Positions 7,355-14,844 of a stretch of DNA of 64,000 bases are shown one piece after another. The stretch lies in assembly GCF_900101395.1 (NCBI RefSeq), contig NZ_FMZO01000022.1, positions 1 to 64,000 of the forward strand. Reading direction: 5' to 3'. Source of the DNA: Niabella drilacis. Lineage in GTDB: Bacteria > Bacteroidota > Bacteroidia > Chitinophagales > Chitinophagaceae. Made by a program: the position numbers and the translations under genes. The notes under the pieces were generated by a model. The model did no database searches and was not told where the DNA came from. It saw only the letters and a list, made by a program, of their open reading frames with translations. Numbering within the stretch: position 1 is the first letter of the stretch; every line of letters starts with the position of its first letter.

Positions 7355-7761
7355 GTGTTAAACAGGTATTCAGTAAATTCTGAAAAATTGCTTCCACAAA
7401 AATCCATTGAATTTGTTTCGAAATTCGACATCAACCCAAAAGAATAAATGGCCCCCGTTTGCTTTTGGAAGGCATAGCCGGTATCTGCCGCATCTTTTCC
7501 AAATAAAAAATAGCCCGGAATTTGTTCCATTAAAATACCATAAGCCTTGTTAATGTCCATTAGCGCTTCTGCAGGAAAAAGATAAAGCCAGCCATTTTCG
7601 CCAATCCCTCCTTCGCCCCCATTAAATGCTTTCATAAAATCTATATAGTCCTGAGGCAATGAAAACCTATTTTGATGCTGAAGGTGTTCAAATGTATGTT
7701 GCGACGCCCCTTCTTTATTCGGTTTAAAATCCATCAAATAATCTCTAAGCTTGTTGTTCAT
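7351..7761 (-). CDS. SMI1/KNR4 (SUKH) family protein (136 aa)
   Basis: SUKH-fold protein. The motif LPQDYIDFMKAFNGGEGGI (residues about 35-53) is the signature helix and turn, followed by the strand LYLFPAEALMDINKAY and the late IYSFGLMSNFETNSMDF block. SUKH proteins are often immunity proteins of polymorphic toxin systems, but some are general scaffold proteins. No toxin is adjacent here: the partner is the DUF1835-type gene that overlaps its end by 4 nt. No signal peptide. It is the first gene of this minus-strand operon. Confidence 0.8.
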   Translation of the reverse strand: MNNKLRDYLMDFKPNKEGASQHTFEHLQHQNRFSLPQDYIDFMKAFNGGEGGIGENGWLYLFPAEALMDINKAYGILMEQIPGYFLFGKDAADTGYAFQKQTGAIYSFGLMSNFETNSMDFCGSNFSEFTEYLFNT

Positions 7762-7823
7762 TGTTGGCTGTTTTGTACCGTCTTCATAATGTCATTTCTA
7801 AAGAAAGGTACAAATTTTTCGTC

Positions 7824-7955
7824 TTGAGCAGGCCTCCCCGCCTAGCATAGCCGTAACTTGGGTGCTGCCTAAAGCGGCTTCTGTAACTACTGTACCTGTA
7901 AAATATAATAAGACAAATAACAAAGCCGCACAGGCCGAGAGGCCTGCGCGCGTTA
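7824..7955 (+). repeat. Interspersed repeat, copy C (~130 bp)
   Basis: Third copy, with the same order of blocks: GAGCAGGCCTCCCCGCCT, GCCGTAACTTGGGTGCTGCC, AAAGCGGCTTCTGTAACTAC, GCCGCACAGGCCGAGAGGCC. It is slightly more diverged in the palindromic ends than copies A and B. It sits between the DUF2075-type gene end (7975) and the SUKH gene start (7761). Confidence 0.85.
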
Positions 7956-7974
7956 AGAAAACTTAGCCCGGTTT

Positions 7975-9918
7975 TTACTTCCTCTTCGTCTTATACTCCG
8001 CCGGGTCCTCTGCGGCCATCGGCAAGCCCGGCTCAGTAGTTTGCTCCCAGTTCATAGAATGTATGCGCAGGCGATACTTCAGGTAATTTTTCAGCGCCTT
8101 ATCCGTGCAATACACATAGCAGCCCTTCATGCCGCGGGTCATCAGTACCCGGTAGGTATTCTTAATAATGGCCCGCAGCAACTCCTGGGTAGCTTCCGGG
8201 TCTTCCTTCATCAGTTTTTTATATCCGAAAATTGATTTATCGTCCCTGGAACGTTTGGCGGGGTCTACCAATACCTTTCCATCTCGGTAAATTAAATCAT
8301 CGCCAATAATAACGCCCACATAGTCTACTTCCAAACCCTGGCAGGTATGTATACAACCCACTTCGTTTACGGAATTGGGGTCAATGATCCACTTAGAGCC
8401 GTAACTGCTCAGGTTCCATTGCAGTTGAAAATCATCATCCGGAAAAACAATGTCATTGGCTAGCGGCACTTTTTTGCTCTTCCAGTCCCAACAGTAACCT
8501 GCTACCAGCCTTGCCTTGTTGTTTATTTTGTTCTTTTCAAAAATAAGGTTTCGCAGTTGGCCGGGGGTATCCACTACTTCAAACTCAAAGTCAAAACCAA
8601 CCGTATCCAACGCGTAGTTGGCCGTATCCCGCTTTTGCAGCACATCATCCAGCCAGGCCAGGTACCCGTCGGACCCATTGCAGCGAAACTGTGAGTCCAG
8701 CTTTGTTTTATACACCCGCGCTCCCGCTTCCACCGCAAACTGTTCTATGCGTTCCGCCGTTCCGTAATCATCAATATGTACCCGTTGGTCACCATCTATA
8801 AAAAATACACAGAAAGCAGCCGTGTTAATAATTTCCCGTATCTGGTTATCGCCCTGTTTTAAAAAACCGGTTTTTTCTGTAAGCCGGTGTGCTTCGTCTA
8901 CAATAAGCGCCGCCATGGCATTTTTAGGAGCCCGCATAAAGGAACCCGAGCCTACAAACAGGTTCTTCAGCTCCGCCATACGCCGCACATCCTGTAACTT
9001 GTCAAAATATACTTCCCGCGGCGCGCTGGTTTTGGTTACGTACTGCGTCATCAGTCCCCGCTTGTTCAGCTCCACCAATAGGTTTATGGCCACTACAGAT
9101 TTGCCGGTGCCCGGCCCGCCCTCAACAATCAGCACATTTTTGTTGTTGGGGTTGGATTGTTTAGCCAGGCGTAGCGCCTGCTCGTACACCACCTTCTGAT
9201 CATCGATCATGATAAACTCCTTATTACCCTTCATGATTGATTTTAGACTGTCTGCAAGGGTTTTGGAGGGGCGTATTTTGCCGTTATCAATACGGGCGAT
9301 GATGTTGGTGGTATCCCCGTACTTCATAAAGCGCTTTATAAAAGCGCGTAGCTTTAATGCATCCGGTTGTAAAAACACGGGAGCTTTTTCTATATAGTAG
9401 CTGTAAAAGGTATTGGATATGACATCATCCGGCGCATAGTTGTGCAGGTAGGCACAGGGGTGCAGGTTTATATGCTCTTCCTCCACCGTGGCGTTGAAAG
9501 ATTGCAGTAGCGCTGCGTAGGACCATGCCTGGTAGGAGGGGTGACTGGTGGCGCTTATGCCACCTTTGTAGCGGGTTTCTATAACCCCGTCCTGGTCGGT
9601 AAGCCAGGCCTCCGACCATTGTTTTAGTTCTATAATAATTACGTTTTCCTGCTTCCCGTCTGTACCGGATATGATAAAATCCACCCGTTTGCAGGTTTGG
9701 GGTATATGGTATTCTACAGATATACCGCAGTTTTCCGGTATTTCCCTGTCGTGCAGCACCTTGTCCATATATGCCAAGGAGTGTTTAAAAGATTTAAGCT
9801 CACTATCACCTATTTCCTTCCCCGTTTTTTGGCGTATAGCCCCGGCAATAATAACATCTATACTATTGGTAAGCACATCATTACTAAAATCTTCCTTGGT
9901 ACGCTGGTATACAATCAT
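7975..9918 (-). CDS. DUF2075-family nuclease-helicase (647 aa)
   Basis: N-terminal PD-(D/E)XK-like nuclease region: RVDFIISG with Asp80, then IIIELKQW with Glu97 and Lys99. The ATPase core follows: Walker A GGPGTGKS at 267-274 and Walker B ALIVDEAHR at 337-345, then a helicase-like C-terminal half with CQGLEVDYVGVIIG and the arginine-bearing YRVLMTRGMKGCYVY motif (superfamily 1 UvrD-like, as in DUF2075). Probably an ATP-driven enzyme on DNA or RNA, defence role inferred. It lies 24 nt downstream of the pyrophosphohydrolase gene on the same strand, so the pair forms an operon. The end of the protein is Lys/Arg rich. Confidence 0.85.
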   Translation of the reverse strand: MIVYQRTKEDFSNDVLTNSIDVIIAGAIRQKTGKEIGDSELKSFKHSLAYMDKVLHDREIPENCGISVEYHIPQTCKRVDFIISGTDGKQENVIIIELKQWSEAWLTDQDGVIETRYKGGISATSHPSYQAWSYAALLQSFNATVEEEHINLHPCAYLHNYAPDDVISNTFYSYYIEKAPVFLQPDALKLRAFIKRFMKYGDTTNIIARIDNGKIRPSKTLADSLKSIMKGNKEFIMIDDQKVVYEQALRLAKQSNPNNKNVLIVEGGPGTGKSVVAINLLVELNKRGLMTQYVTKTSAPREVYFDKLQDVRRMAELKNLFVGSGSFMRAPKNAMAALIVDEAHRLTEKTGFLKQGDNQIREIINTAAFCVFFIDGDQRVHIDDYGTAERIEQFAVEAGARVYKTKLDSQFRCNGSDGYLAWLDDVLQKRDTANYALDTVGFDFEFEVVDTPGQLRNLIFEKNKINNKARLVAGYCWDWKSKKVPLANDIVFPDDDFQLQWNLSSYGSKWIIDPNSVNEVGCIHTCQGLEVDYVGVIIGDDLIYRDGKVLVDPAKRSRDDKSIFGYKKLMKEDPEATQELLRAIIKNTYRVLMTRGMKGCYVYCTDKALKNYLKYRLRIHSMNWEQTTEPGLPMAAEDPAEYKTKRK

Positions 9919-9942
9919 GCAGTTGGCGTTTTTATAAAAGCG

Positions 9943-10272
9943 CTATAGTTCATTATACTTTTTGGCCGTGCCTTTGGCCTTATCCACCGGGTATTTTTTA
10001 TCGTTAGCGGCTATTTTTTCCAGCAATATTTCCTTTATATCAAAGCCGTATTTGTTGGCCAGCAAAAAGGCAAAGGCCAGCACATCCGCCAGCTCCTCCT
10101 TAACCTTATCCCGGTTGGCCTCCTCCGGCGCCTTCCAAAGGAACAGCTCCAGCAGCTCCCCGGCCTCTACATTAATGGCCAGGGCCAGGTCCTTTGGGTT
10201 GTGAAACTGATCCCAGTCCCGCGCATCTCGGAAATGCGTCAACGCTTTTAGTATCATATCTATACTATCCAT
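9943..10272 (-). CDS. MazG-like nucleotide pyrophosphohydrolase, DCTPP1/RS21-C6 type (109 aa)
   Basis: A small all-alpha NTP pyrophosphohydrolase that converts (d)NTP to (d)NMP plus pyrophosphate. The order FRDARDWDQFHNPKDLALAI, EAGELLELFLWK, KEELADVLAFAFLLA and the terminal KKYPVDKAKGTAKKYNEL follows the DCTPP1 (dCTP pyrophosphatase) layout, including the metal-binding ExxE and ExxD sets. I chose the ATG at 10272 (MDSIDMILK) because the longer frame would need a TTG at 10308. dCTP preference is an inference from the similarity. It is co-transcribed with the DUF2075 gene and diverges from the dCTP deaminase gene 180 bp away. Confidence 0.88.
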   Translation of the reverse strand: MDSIDMILKALTHFRDARDWDQFHNPKDLALAINVEAGELLELFLWKAPEEANRDKVKEELADVLAFAFLLANKYGFDIKEILLEKIAANDKKYPVDKAKGTAKKYNEL

Positions 10273-10452
10273 AACTGTCCAAAGTTGAAAAATTCCTTTA
10301 AAGTACAAAGTTTGGGTGTAATAGTATCTGTTTTTTTTAATATATTTATCATCCGATCCACTGATTAGAAAATATCAAAACGTTCTGCATCAAGTAAATT
10401 ACTTTTAACACTGTTATTGTAAAGAATTTCTATAAAAACCCCTCATAGTCTT
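10273..10452. promoter_or_regulatory. Divergent control region between pyrophosphohydrolase and dCTP deaminase genes
   Basis: A 180-bp AT-rich gap between two outward-facing genes. On the minus strand AAACTTTG and CAACTTTG occur close to the pyrophosphohydrolase start and may serve as -7 elements. On the plus strand no good TAnnTTTG box is seen before the deaminase. In Vibrio the related deaminase AvcD is controlled by the small RNA AvcI encoded upstream; whether this gap encodes such an RNA cannot be read from sequence. Confidence 0.4.
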
Positions 10453-12048
10453 ATGTCGATCCCGAATCCTATTCCAATTAGTAAGTTGAGTACGGAACAG
10501 AAAAAAGAAAGCTCAACGAAGGAAAAAGTAAGAAACACTTTGACTGATGAACTAATAATTGGGATATGCGCTCCAATTGGATCTTTGAGAGAACCAGTAA
10601 TTAAAGAATTATCCGATCAACTTATAACTGAATATGGCTATGAAGTGCAAATTTTGAAATTGAGTAGTTATATCGAAAAGTATGTTACAGAAACTGTAAC
10701 TACACGCGCGGGAGAAACTAAGGAGTATACGTTTTTAACAAATAAAATAGATGGGGGTAATTTTTTAAGGAAAGAACATGGGCATTCAATTTTATCCGAG
10801 ATGGCTATAAATGATATTCATATTACCAGGCATCAGGATAGTGATGGGAAAGTTGAGTTTAGAAAAAGTGAAGAGTTAAAAAGTAGAAAGAAATGTTTTA
10901 TAATCGACTCTCTTAAGAATAAAGCCGAATTGGAGCTATTAAGAGATATATACAAGGAAATATTCTATCATGTGAGTATTTTTTCTCCGGTAAATGAGAG
11001 AAAACAAAACCTAATTAATAAGGGACTTTCTATTGATGAAAGCAATAATATTATTTTTACAGATAATTTTGAGAATAACCAACATGGGCAAAATGTGAAA
11101 GATACATTTATTGAAGCCGATTTTTTCATTAGAGTATCTGCTGACAATCTTTGTAAGTTAAAGGAAAAAATAAATAGATATTTAGGTATCATTTTTGAAA
11201 GTGACGTTATCACGCCATTGCCTCACGAAATTGCGATGTATGAGGCAAAATCTGCAGCTGGTAATTCTGCCTGTCTTTCGAGACAAGTAGGGGCAGCTAT
11301 TACCAATCGAAAGGGTGAAATTATTTCAAGAGGATGGAATGATGTTCCTAAGTTTGGTGGGAATCTTTATACAGAAGGGGATAATAATGATCATCGCTGC
11401 AAACATAACGGATATTGTAGTAATGACACAACAAAAGATATAATTGCAAAAGAAATAGTAGAAGCTATATTTTCTGATGAAATATTCAAAAAGAAATTTT
11501 TTTCTGAAGGCCGGATTGACCCCCTAAATGAGGATTACATAAGAATGAACAAGATTATTAGGAAAAATAGTCGTGTTAAAGATTTAATAGAATTTTCCAG
11601 AGCTGTTCACGCCGAAATGCATGCAATTATTATTGGAAGCCAGTTGGGAGGTAGTAAAATGATAGGAGGGAAGTTATTTTGTACAACATATCCATGTCAT
11701 AATTGTGTGCGTCATATTATTTTATCGGGAATAGAAGAAATATATTATATAGAACCTTATTCAAAAAGTTTGGGTATTCCTCTGCACAATGATGCCATAA
11801 CTGAGGATGAATCAGACAGTTCGAAGGTGCGATTGTTAGTATATGATGGTGTAGCTCCTAGAAGATTTATGGAATTTTTTATAATGAAAGATTCTAGGAA
11901 GGACTCGAGCGGCAGATTAAATCTAGGATTTAAAAATTTGCAATATCCAAAGTCTCGTATATCTTTGCAAGCACTACCATCATTAGAACAGCAAGCGACA
12001 CACTCTTTGTATGAAAAAGGTCTTCTGAAGAAAAATGAAGAAAAATAG
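10453..12048 (+). CDS. Anti-phage dCTP/dCMP deaminase, AvcD-like (531 aa)
   Basis: Two-domain protein. The N-terminal half (residues about 32-250) is a nucleoside-kinase-like P-loop domain whose loop IGICAPIGSLREP lacks the Walker lysine. The C-terminal half is a zinc cytidine deaminase: LSRQVGAAITNRKGEIISRGWN (276-297), the catalytic HAE at 386-388 and the zinc-binding PCHNC at 414-418. This is the layout of anti-phage dCTP deaminases (AvcD, DCD), which convert dCTP/dCMP to the uracil form on infection and starve phage replication. Extra Cys/His (HRCKHNGYC, 314-322) lie between the strands, as in relatives. The 3' end overlaps a 65-aa ORF by 14 nt. Confidence 0.88.
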   Translation: MSIPNPIPISKLSTEQKKESSTKEKVRNTLTDELIIGICAPIGSLREPVIKELSDQLITEYGYEVQILKLSSYIEKYVTETVTTRAGETKEYTFLTNKIDGGNFLRKEHGHSILSEMAINDIHITRHQDSDGKVEFRKSEELKSRKKCFIIDSLKNKAELELLRDIYKEIFYHVSIFSPVNERKQNLINKGLSIDESNNIIFTDNFENNQHGQNVKDTFIEADFFIRVSADNLCKLKEKINRYLGIIFESDVITPLPHEIAMYEAKSAAGNSACLSRQVGAAITNRKGEIISRGWNDVPKFGGNLYTEGDNNDHRCKHNGYCSNDTTKDIIAKEIVEAIFSDEIFKKKFFSEGRIDPLNEDYIRMNKIIRKNSRVKDLIEFSRAVHAEMHAIIIGSQLGGSKMIGGKLFCTTYPCHNCVRHIILSGIEEIYYIEPYSKSLGIPLHNDAITEDESDSSKVRLLVYDGVAPRRFMEFFIMKDSRKDSSGRLNLGFKNLQYPKSRISLQALPSLEQQATHSLYEKGLLKKNEEK

Positions 12049-12232
12049 AAAAGATATAAGAAAGAGTTTAACAAACAATAAAAATCAATTGAATATTGAT
12101 TTTTGTAAGCCTGTAGATAATTTAAAATTTAATACAATTTCTTCGGCAAAGGTTATTAATATCAATTCAATTGTAGAAAAGCAAAAAGCGAACTTAATAA
12201 ATGTTATTCTTACTTCTACCAGATCTTTTTAA
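12035..12232 (+). CDS. Small basic protein overlapping the dCTP deaminase gene (65 aa)
   Basis: ATG at 12035, 14 nt inside the end of the deaminase gene, in another frame, which suggests translational coupling. The N-terminus is Lys/Arg/Asn rich (MKKNRKDIRKSLTNNK). A more ordered part follows (FNTISSAKVININSIVEKQK, then NLINVILTSTRSF) that could form strand plus helix. I do not recognise a family. It may be an accessory or regulatory subunit of the deaminase system. It could also be a chance ORF in AT-rich DNA, but the regular amphipathic C-terminus argues for a real gene. Confidence 0.55.
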   Translation: MKKNRKDIRKSLTNNKNQLNIDFCKPVDNLKFNTISSAKVININSIVEKQKANLINVILTSTRSF

Positions 12233-12348
12233 GTTTAACTACTGCTGCTCCACTCCCTAAGATAATATCCTTTTTTTAAACGTATATTTGGAAATTCCTT
12301 ATCATGACTTCAACGAAGCGCAAGTACTTATGTGCGTCGATAAAGGGA

Positions 12349-13425
12349 TTAAAGAATAACTCTTAGTTTGTTTTGTTGTGATACTTTCGCTTTTTGAAAT
12401 AAAAATTTTTCAGTAATGTCTCTCGGCAATGAAAAATCGGCAGCGAAATCTTTTTCATCATAATTGAAGGACTCTCGAAAAAGTTGTACAGCTTTTTTAT
12501 ACAATTTAGGTCCATCGATAGTAACCTCTATAGGCTCTTGAGTTTTATAACCATGCCTGCTCAATTCAATGTTTAAATATTGATATCTTTCAGGAGATAT
12601 ACAGTTTAAGTCTTTAGCTCGTCTTAAAATTGAAGCCATTGAAGTTTGCCAATATCTTTTTAGTTCTGCTAAGTTTCTTAATGTTAGATTATAAAGACTA
12701 TCTATTATTACATCTCTAGGCATTAAGAAGGAAGATGCGAATTCATTTGCTTCAGATTCTTTTTTATCTTCTCTATATAAAGGCAAAATAGGGTTATCAA
12801 TAATGTGCAGCAGAAGATGACCTAGTTCATGACTCAATGTGAATCGTTTTCTATCATTTGAGAAATTCTTATTTAAAATTATCAGTTTATAGCCTTTGTC
12901 AGAAACAAAAGAGACTCCGTCGAATTTTTCAGAAGCATCGTGCTCTATAATGATAATTCCATTTCTCTCTAAAAGATTGTAAATATTTGTTACAGGCTCG
13001 TCATCTTTTAATAAAAAGACTGATCTGATTTTTTTTGCTACAGAAGATATAGAGTATTCCTCCAAATCAAAGCCACGGAGCTTAAATTCGGGCCATTCAA
13101 TGGATTCAGAAAGGCTATCAATGATATAACCATATAGCTTTAACTCCCGCGTAAGAGCTAATTCATACTTTTTTGGCATACCGGACCTTTTTCGAAAATG
13201 TACATTTTCTATAGGATTATAAATTTTCTTTTGAAAAAAGGAAACGGGGAAGTCCAACTCATTAATAATTTTATTTAGAACCTCTTCAGACAACACAGAC
13301 AATCCTTTTTCAAATTTTGATAAATTAGATTGTGAGAGCCCATCTATTCTATTCGATAAGTCCGTTTGAGATAAGCCCCGAAATTCTCTCGCAAAAATTA
13401 TTTGCCTATGGTCAATAATATGCAT
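12349..13425 (-). CDS. XRE HTH - ImmA/IrrE metallopeptidase (358 aa)
   Basis: Residues about 8-60 are an XRE-type helix-turn-helix (FRGLSQTDLSNRIDGLSQSN, LSKFEKG). Residues about 150-260 hold the ImmA/IrrE zinc peptidase: FTLSHELGHLLLHI with HELGH at 199-203, and a downstream Glu set in KKESEANEFASSFLMP as third ligand. Such proteins cleave or inactivate a partner repressor on DNA damage or phage cues. The gene starts 47 nt after the end of the orphan gene on the same strand, so the partner is likely that protein. The C-terminal extension (about 280-358) is not recognised. It converges on the deaminase operon, with 116 nt between the ends. Confidence 0.88.
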   Translation of the reverse strand: MHIIDHRQIIFAREFRGLSQTDLSNRIDGLSQSNLSKFEKGLSVLSEEVLNKIINELDFPVSFFQKKIYNPIENVHFRKRSGMPKKYELALTRELKLYGYIIDSLSESIEWPEFKLRGFDLEEYSISSVAKKIRSVFLLKDDEPVTNIYNLLERNGIIIIEHDASEKFDGVSFVSDKGYKLIILNKNFSNDRKRFTLSHELGHLLLHIIDNPILPLYREDKKESEANEFASSFLMPRDVIIDSLYNLTLRNLAELKRYWQTSMASILRRAKDLNCISPERYQYLNIELSRHGYKTQEPIEVTIDGPKLYKKAVQLFRESFNYDEKDFAADFSLPRDITEKFLFQKAKVSQQNKLRVIL

Positions 13426-13449
13426 AACGGTTTATTTTAAAAAGTAAAA

Positions 13450-13462
13450 AATGGTTGGAGCC
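13450..13462 (+). promoter_or_regulatory. 13-bp motif AATGGTTGGAGCC, copy 1
   Basis: The exact reverse complement occurs at 14139-14151. This copy lies 25 bp before the start of the XRE-ImmA gene, the other at the start region of the orphan gene. The pairing of one motif with each gene suggests an operator for the XRE protein. It is also possible that the match is a by-product of gene duplication. Confidence 0.4.
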
Positions 13463-13472
13463 GGTTCAGTAA

Positions 13473-14150
13473 TTACAAAGTATTTGCTCTCTTTTGTTGG
13501 GGCTTTAATTTTATGCTTTCGAAAATATCGGGTTCGATCGGAGCAATCGGGACAACAGGAGTAATTCCCAGGTTCCCATGATCAAGACCGATGTCTTCTT
13601 TGAAAATGCGCCAGGCTACATCACCACTATCAATACATAACAATTCCGATCTTACGACAATTCCAAATCGATTCTCCTGGTATCCAAAAAACAAAACCCC
13701 CGTTGAATGTTCGTCGCTGTTGAACAGCGGAGTGAAAGTTTGCTGGACCAGATTTGTAAAGGATGCCGTTTTTATGCCCATTGGCATCCCTTTCGGATTC
13801 AATTTTTTAAAAAGAATCAAATAAGGGCCTTTAATAACTAAAAACCGCTTATAGCTTCCTACTTTCCAATTGTTAGGCAAAGTGCCTAAAATGCATTGGT
13901 TAAACTTTGCTTGCATTAAATTTGCATTGAAGTTTCTTCCTCTTGCTAAAACTGGTGTCATCCGAGCTTCTTCGTTAAAAAGCTCAACAGCTTCATCAAA
14001 GGAACTGAATAGATGCTTCAATACATCACTGTTTTGATGTAAATCAAATAACGCCTCTTGCCGGGAAAAAATCCGTCTCCTGTTTGGAGATTCATTGGGA
14101 TTCACTAAATTTGTTATCATTTTGAATTCTTTATTAATGGCTCCAACCAT
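13473..14150 (-). CDS. Orphan partner of the ImmA/IrrE protein (about 225 aa)
   Basis: No family recognised. The open frame reaches 14198 by a TTG, but that codon lies inside the -7 box found at 14196-14203, so the start is the ATG at 14150 (MVGAINKEF) or at 14120 (MITNLVN). The protein has an N-terminal basic part (ESPNRRRIFSRQEAL), a central strand-rich part (YKRFLVIKGPYLILFKKLNP, GVLFFGYQENRFGIVV) and a proline-rich C-terminus (GITPVVPIAPIEPDIF). No signal peptide or membrane segment. The layout, upstream of and co-directional with an XRE-ImmA gene, is what is expected of the substrate or effector partner. Confidence 0.7.
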   Translation of the reverse strand: MVGAINKEFKMITNLVNPNESPNRRRIFSRQEALFDLHQNSDVLKHLFSSFDEAVELFNEEARMTPVLARGRNFNANLMQAKFNQCILGTLPNNWKVGSYKRFLVIKGPYLILFKKLNPKGMPMGIKTASFTNLVQQTFTPLFNSDEHSTGVLFFGYQENRFGIVVRSELLCIDSGDVAWRIFKEDIGLDHGNLGITPVVPIAPIEPDIFESIKLKPQQKRANTL

Positions 14151-14151
14151 T
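14139..14151 (-). promoter_or_regulatory. 13-bp motif AATGGTTGGAGCC, copy 2 (inverted)
   Basis: Reads AATGGTTGGAGCC on the minus strand and continues to ATT, so the motif here is part of a short inverted repeat (AATGG, six bases, CCATT). It covers the ATG at 14150 and would be 5' untranslated if translation begins at 14120. Confidence 0.4.
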
Positions 14152-14195
14152 AAATTTAATTGAGCACTCTTATTTGCAGTAAGGGTGCTTTTTAA

Positions 14196-14225
14196 CAAAG
14201 ATATAGTTTATATATAATTTTCAAA
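14196..14225 (-). promoter_or_regulatory. Bacteroidota-type promoter of the orphan/ImmA operon
   Basis: On the minus strand TTTG (14225-14222), 18 bases, TATCTTTG (14203-14196). Both boxes match the Bacteroidota consensus with nearly ideal spacing. Transcription would start near 14189, which rules out the TTG start at 14198. Confidence 0.6.
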
Positions 14226-14369
14226 AAATTTTGTGCATAATTTTTTGAGTTTATTGTATTTATTCTATATAAAATCAATCAATTGGGCTATTTTCATATT
14301 TGGTCCCAACTTGGGATATCTTACAACAATAACTCGTTTGATACAATTACCTACAAAAATGTTACTTCC

Positions 14370-14530
14370 TTATTCGTACGCAAGCGCCATAAGTATAATC
14401 GCTGCACAGCCCAATTTTATATTTTTCTCATAAGCTGGAAGTAAATAGAAAAAGCAAAATCGTAACAAAAAGCAGCAACAAACCATTATTATAGCAATAT
14501 AATAATTCTGTGGGTCACTTTTTTATAAAA
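14370..14530 (-). pseudogene. Remnant of a small membrane protein gene, second copy of 6353-6553
   Basis: Minus strand, one frame reads PQNYYIAIIMVCCCFLLRFCFFYLLPAY-type hydrophobic sequence, then EKNIKLGCAAIILMAL and a stop at 14370. It aligns without a gap to the product at 6353-6553 (PAHEKNIKIGC). The 5' end is disrupted by a frameshift and an in-frame stop, and the Lys-rich tail is missing. With the promoter at 14196-14225 this accounts for the stretch 14199-14566. Confidence 0.55.
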
Positions 14531-14566
14531 GCAAGAACAAAAAAGCAATCAATAGTCAAAGCAAAG

Positions 14567-14788
14567 CTATTTCTGCTCCACCAGCTTCACCCCCTCACAC
14601 ACATACTCCAATAACTCACCCGGTTTTACGCCAATCGCTAAAGCAATCAGATATAATTCTTCAACCCTTAATTTGGCTGTTGGATTAATGGTTAATTCAC
14701 TCACCCGAGGCTTGCTTAAACCGGTTTTTCGGGCAACTTCCGATTTATTAATCGATCTGGCCTGTAAATATTCTCCAAGTCTTGTCAT
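14567..14788 (-). CDS. Mini XRE-family regulator, paralog 1 (73 aa)
   Basis: A whole protein made of one helix-turn-helix: LGEYLQARSINKSEVARKTG, then LSKPRVSELTINPTAKLRVE and ELYLIALAIGVKPGELLEYV. It is about two-thirds identical to the product of 16446-16661, and both end in a YVCxGxxL tail. Such small Cro-like proteins are DNA-binding repressors. An inverted repeat directly upstream (14802-14844) may be its own operator. It sits at the boundary between the ImmA module and the orphan cluster. Confidence 0.85.
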   Translation of the reverse strand: MTRLGEYLQARSINKSEVARKTGLSKPRVSELTINPTAKLRVEELYLIALAIGVKPGELLEYVCEGVKLVEQK

Positions 14789-14801
14789 TGGATTTCAATA
14801 G

Positions 14802-14844
14802 TTTCTGGAAATAATTAATGATTTAATGTAAATAATTCCAGAAA
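14802..14844. promoter_or_regulatory. Inverted repeat upstream of mini-XRE 1
   Basis: TTTCTGGAA (14802-14810) and TTCCAGAAA (14836-14844), perfect 9-bp arms with 25 bases between. It ends 14 nt before the ATG (14788 on the minus strand), which suits an autorepression operator. Confidence 0.5.

Noticed and set aside
14233-14433. Plus-strand 66-aa hydrophobic ORF
   Set aside because: Antisense to the membrane-ORF remnant in AT-rich DNA; hydrophobicity is expected from T-rich codons.
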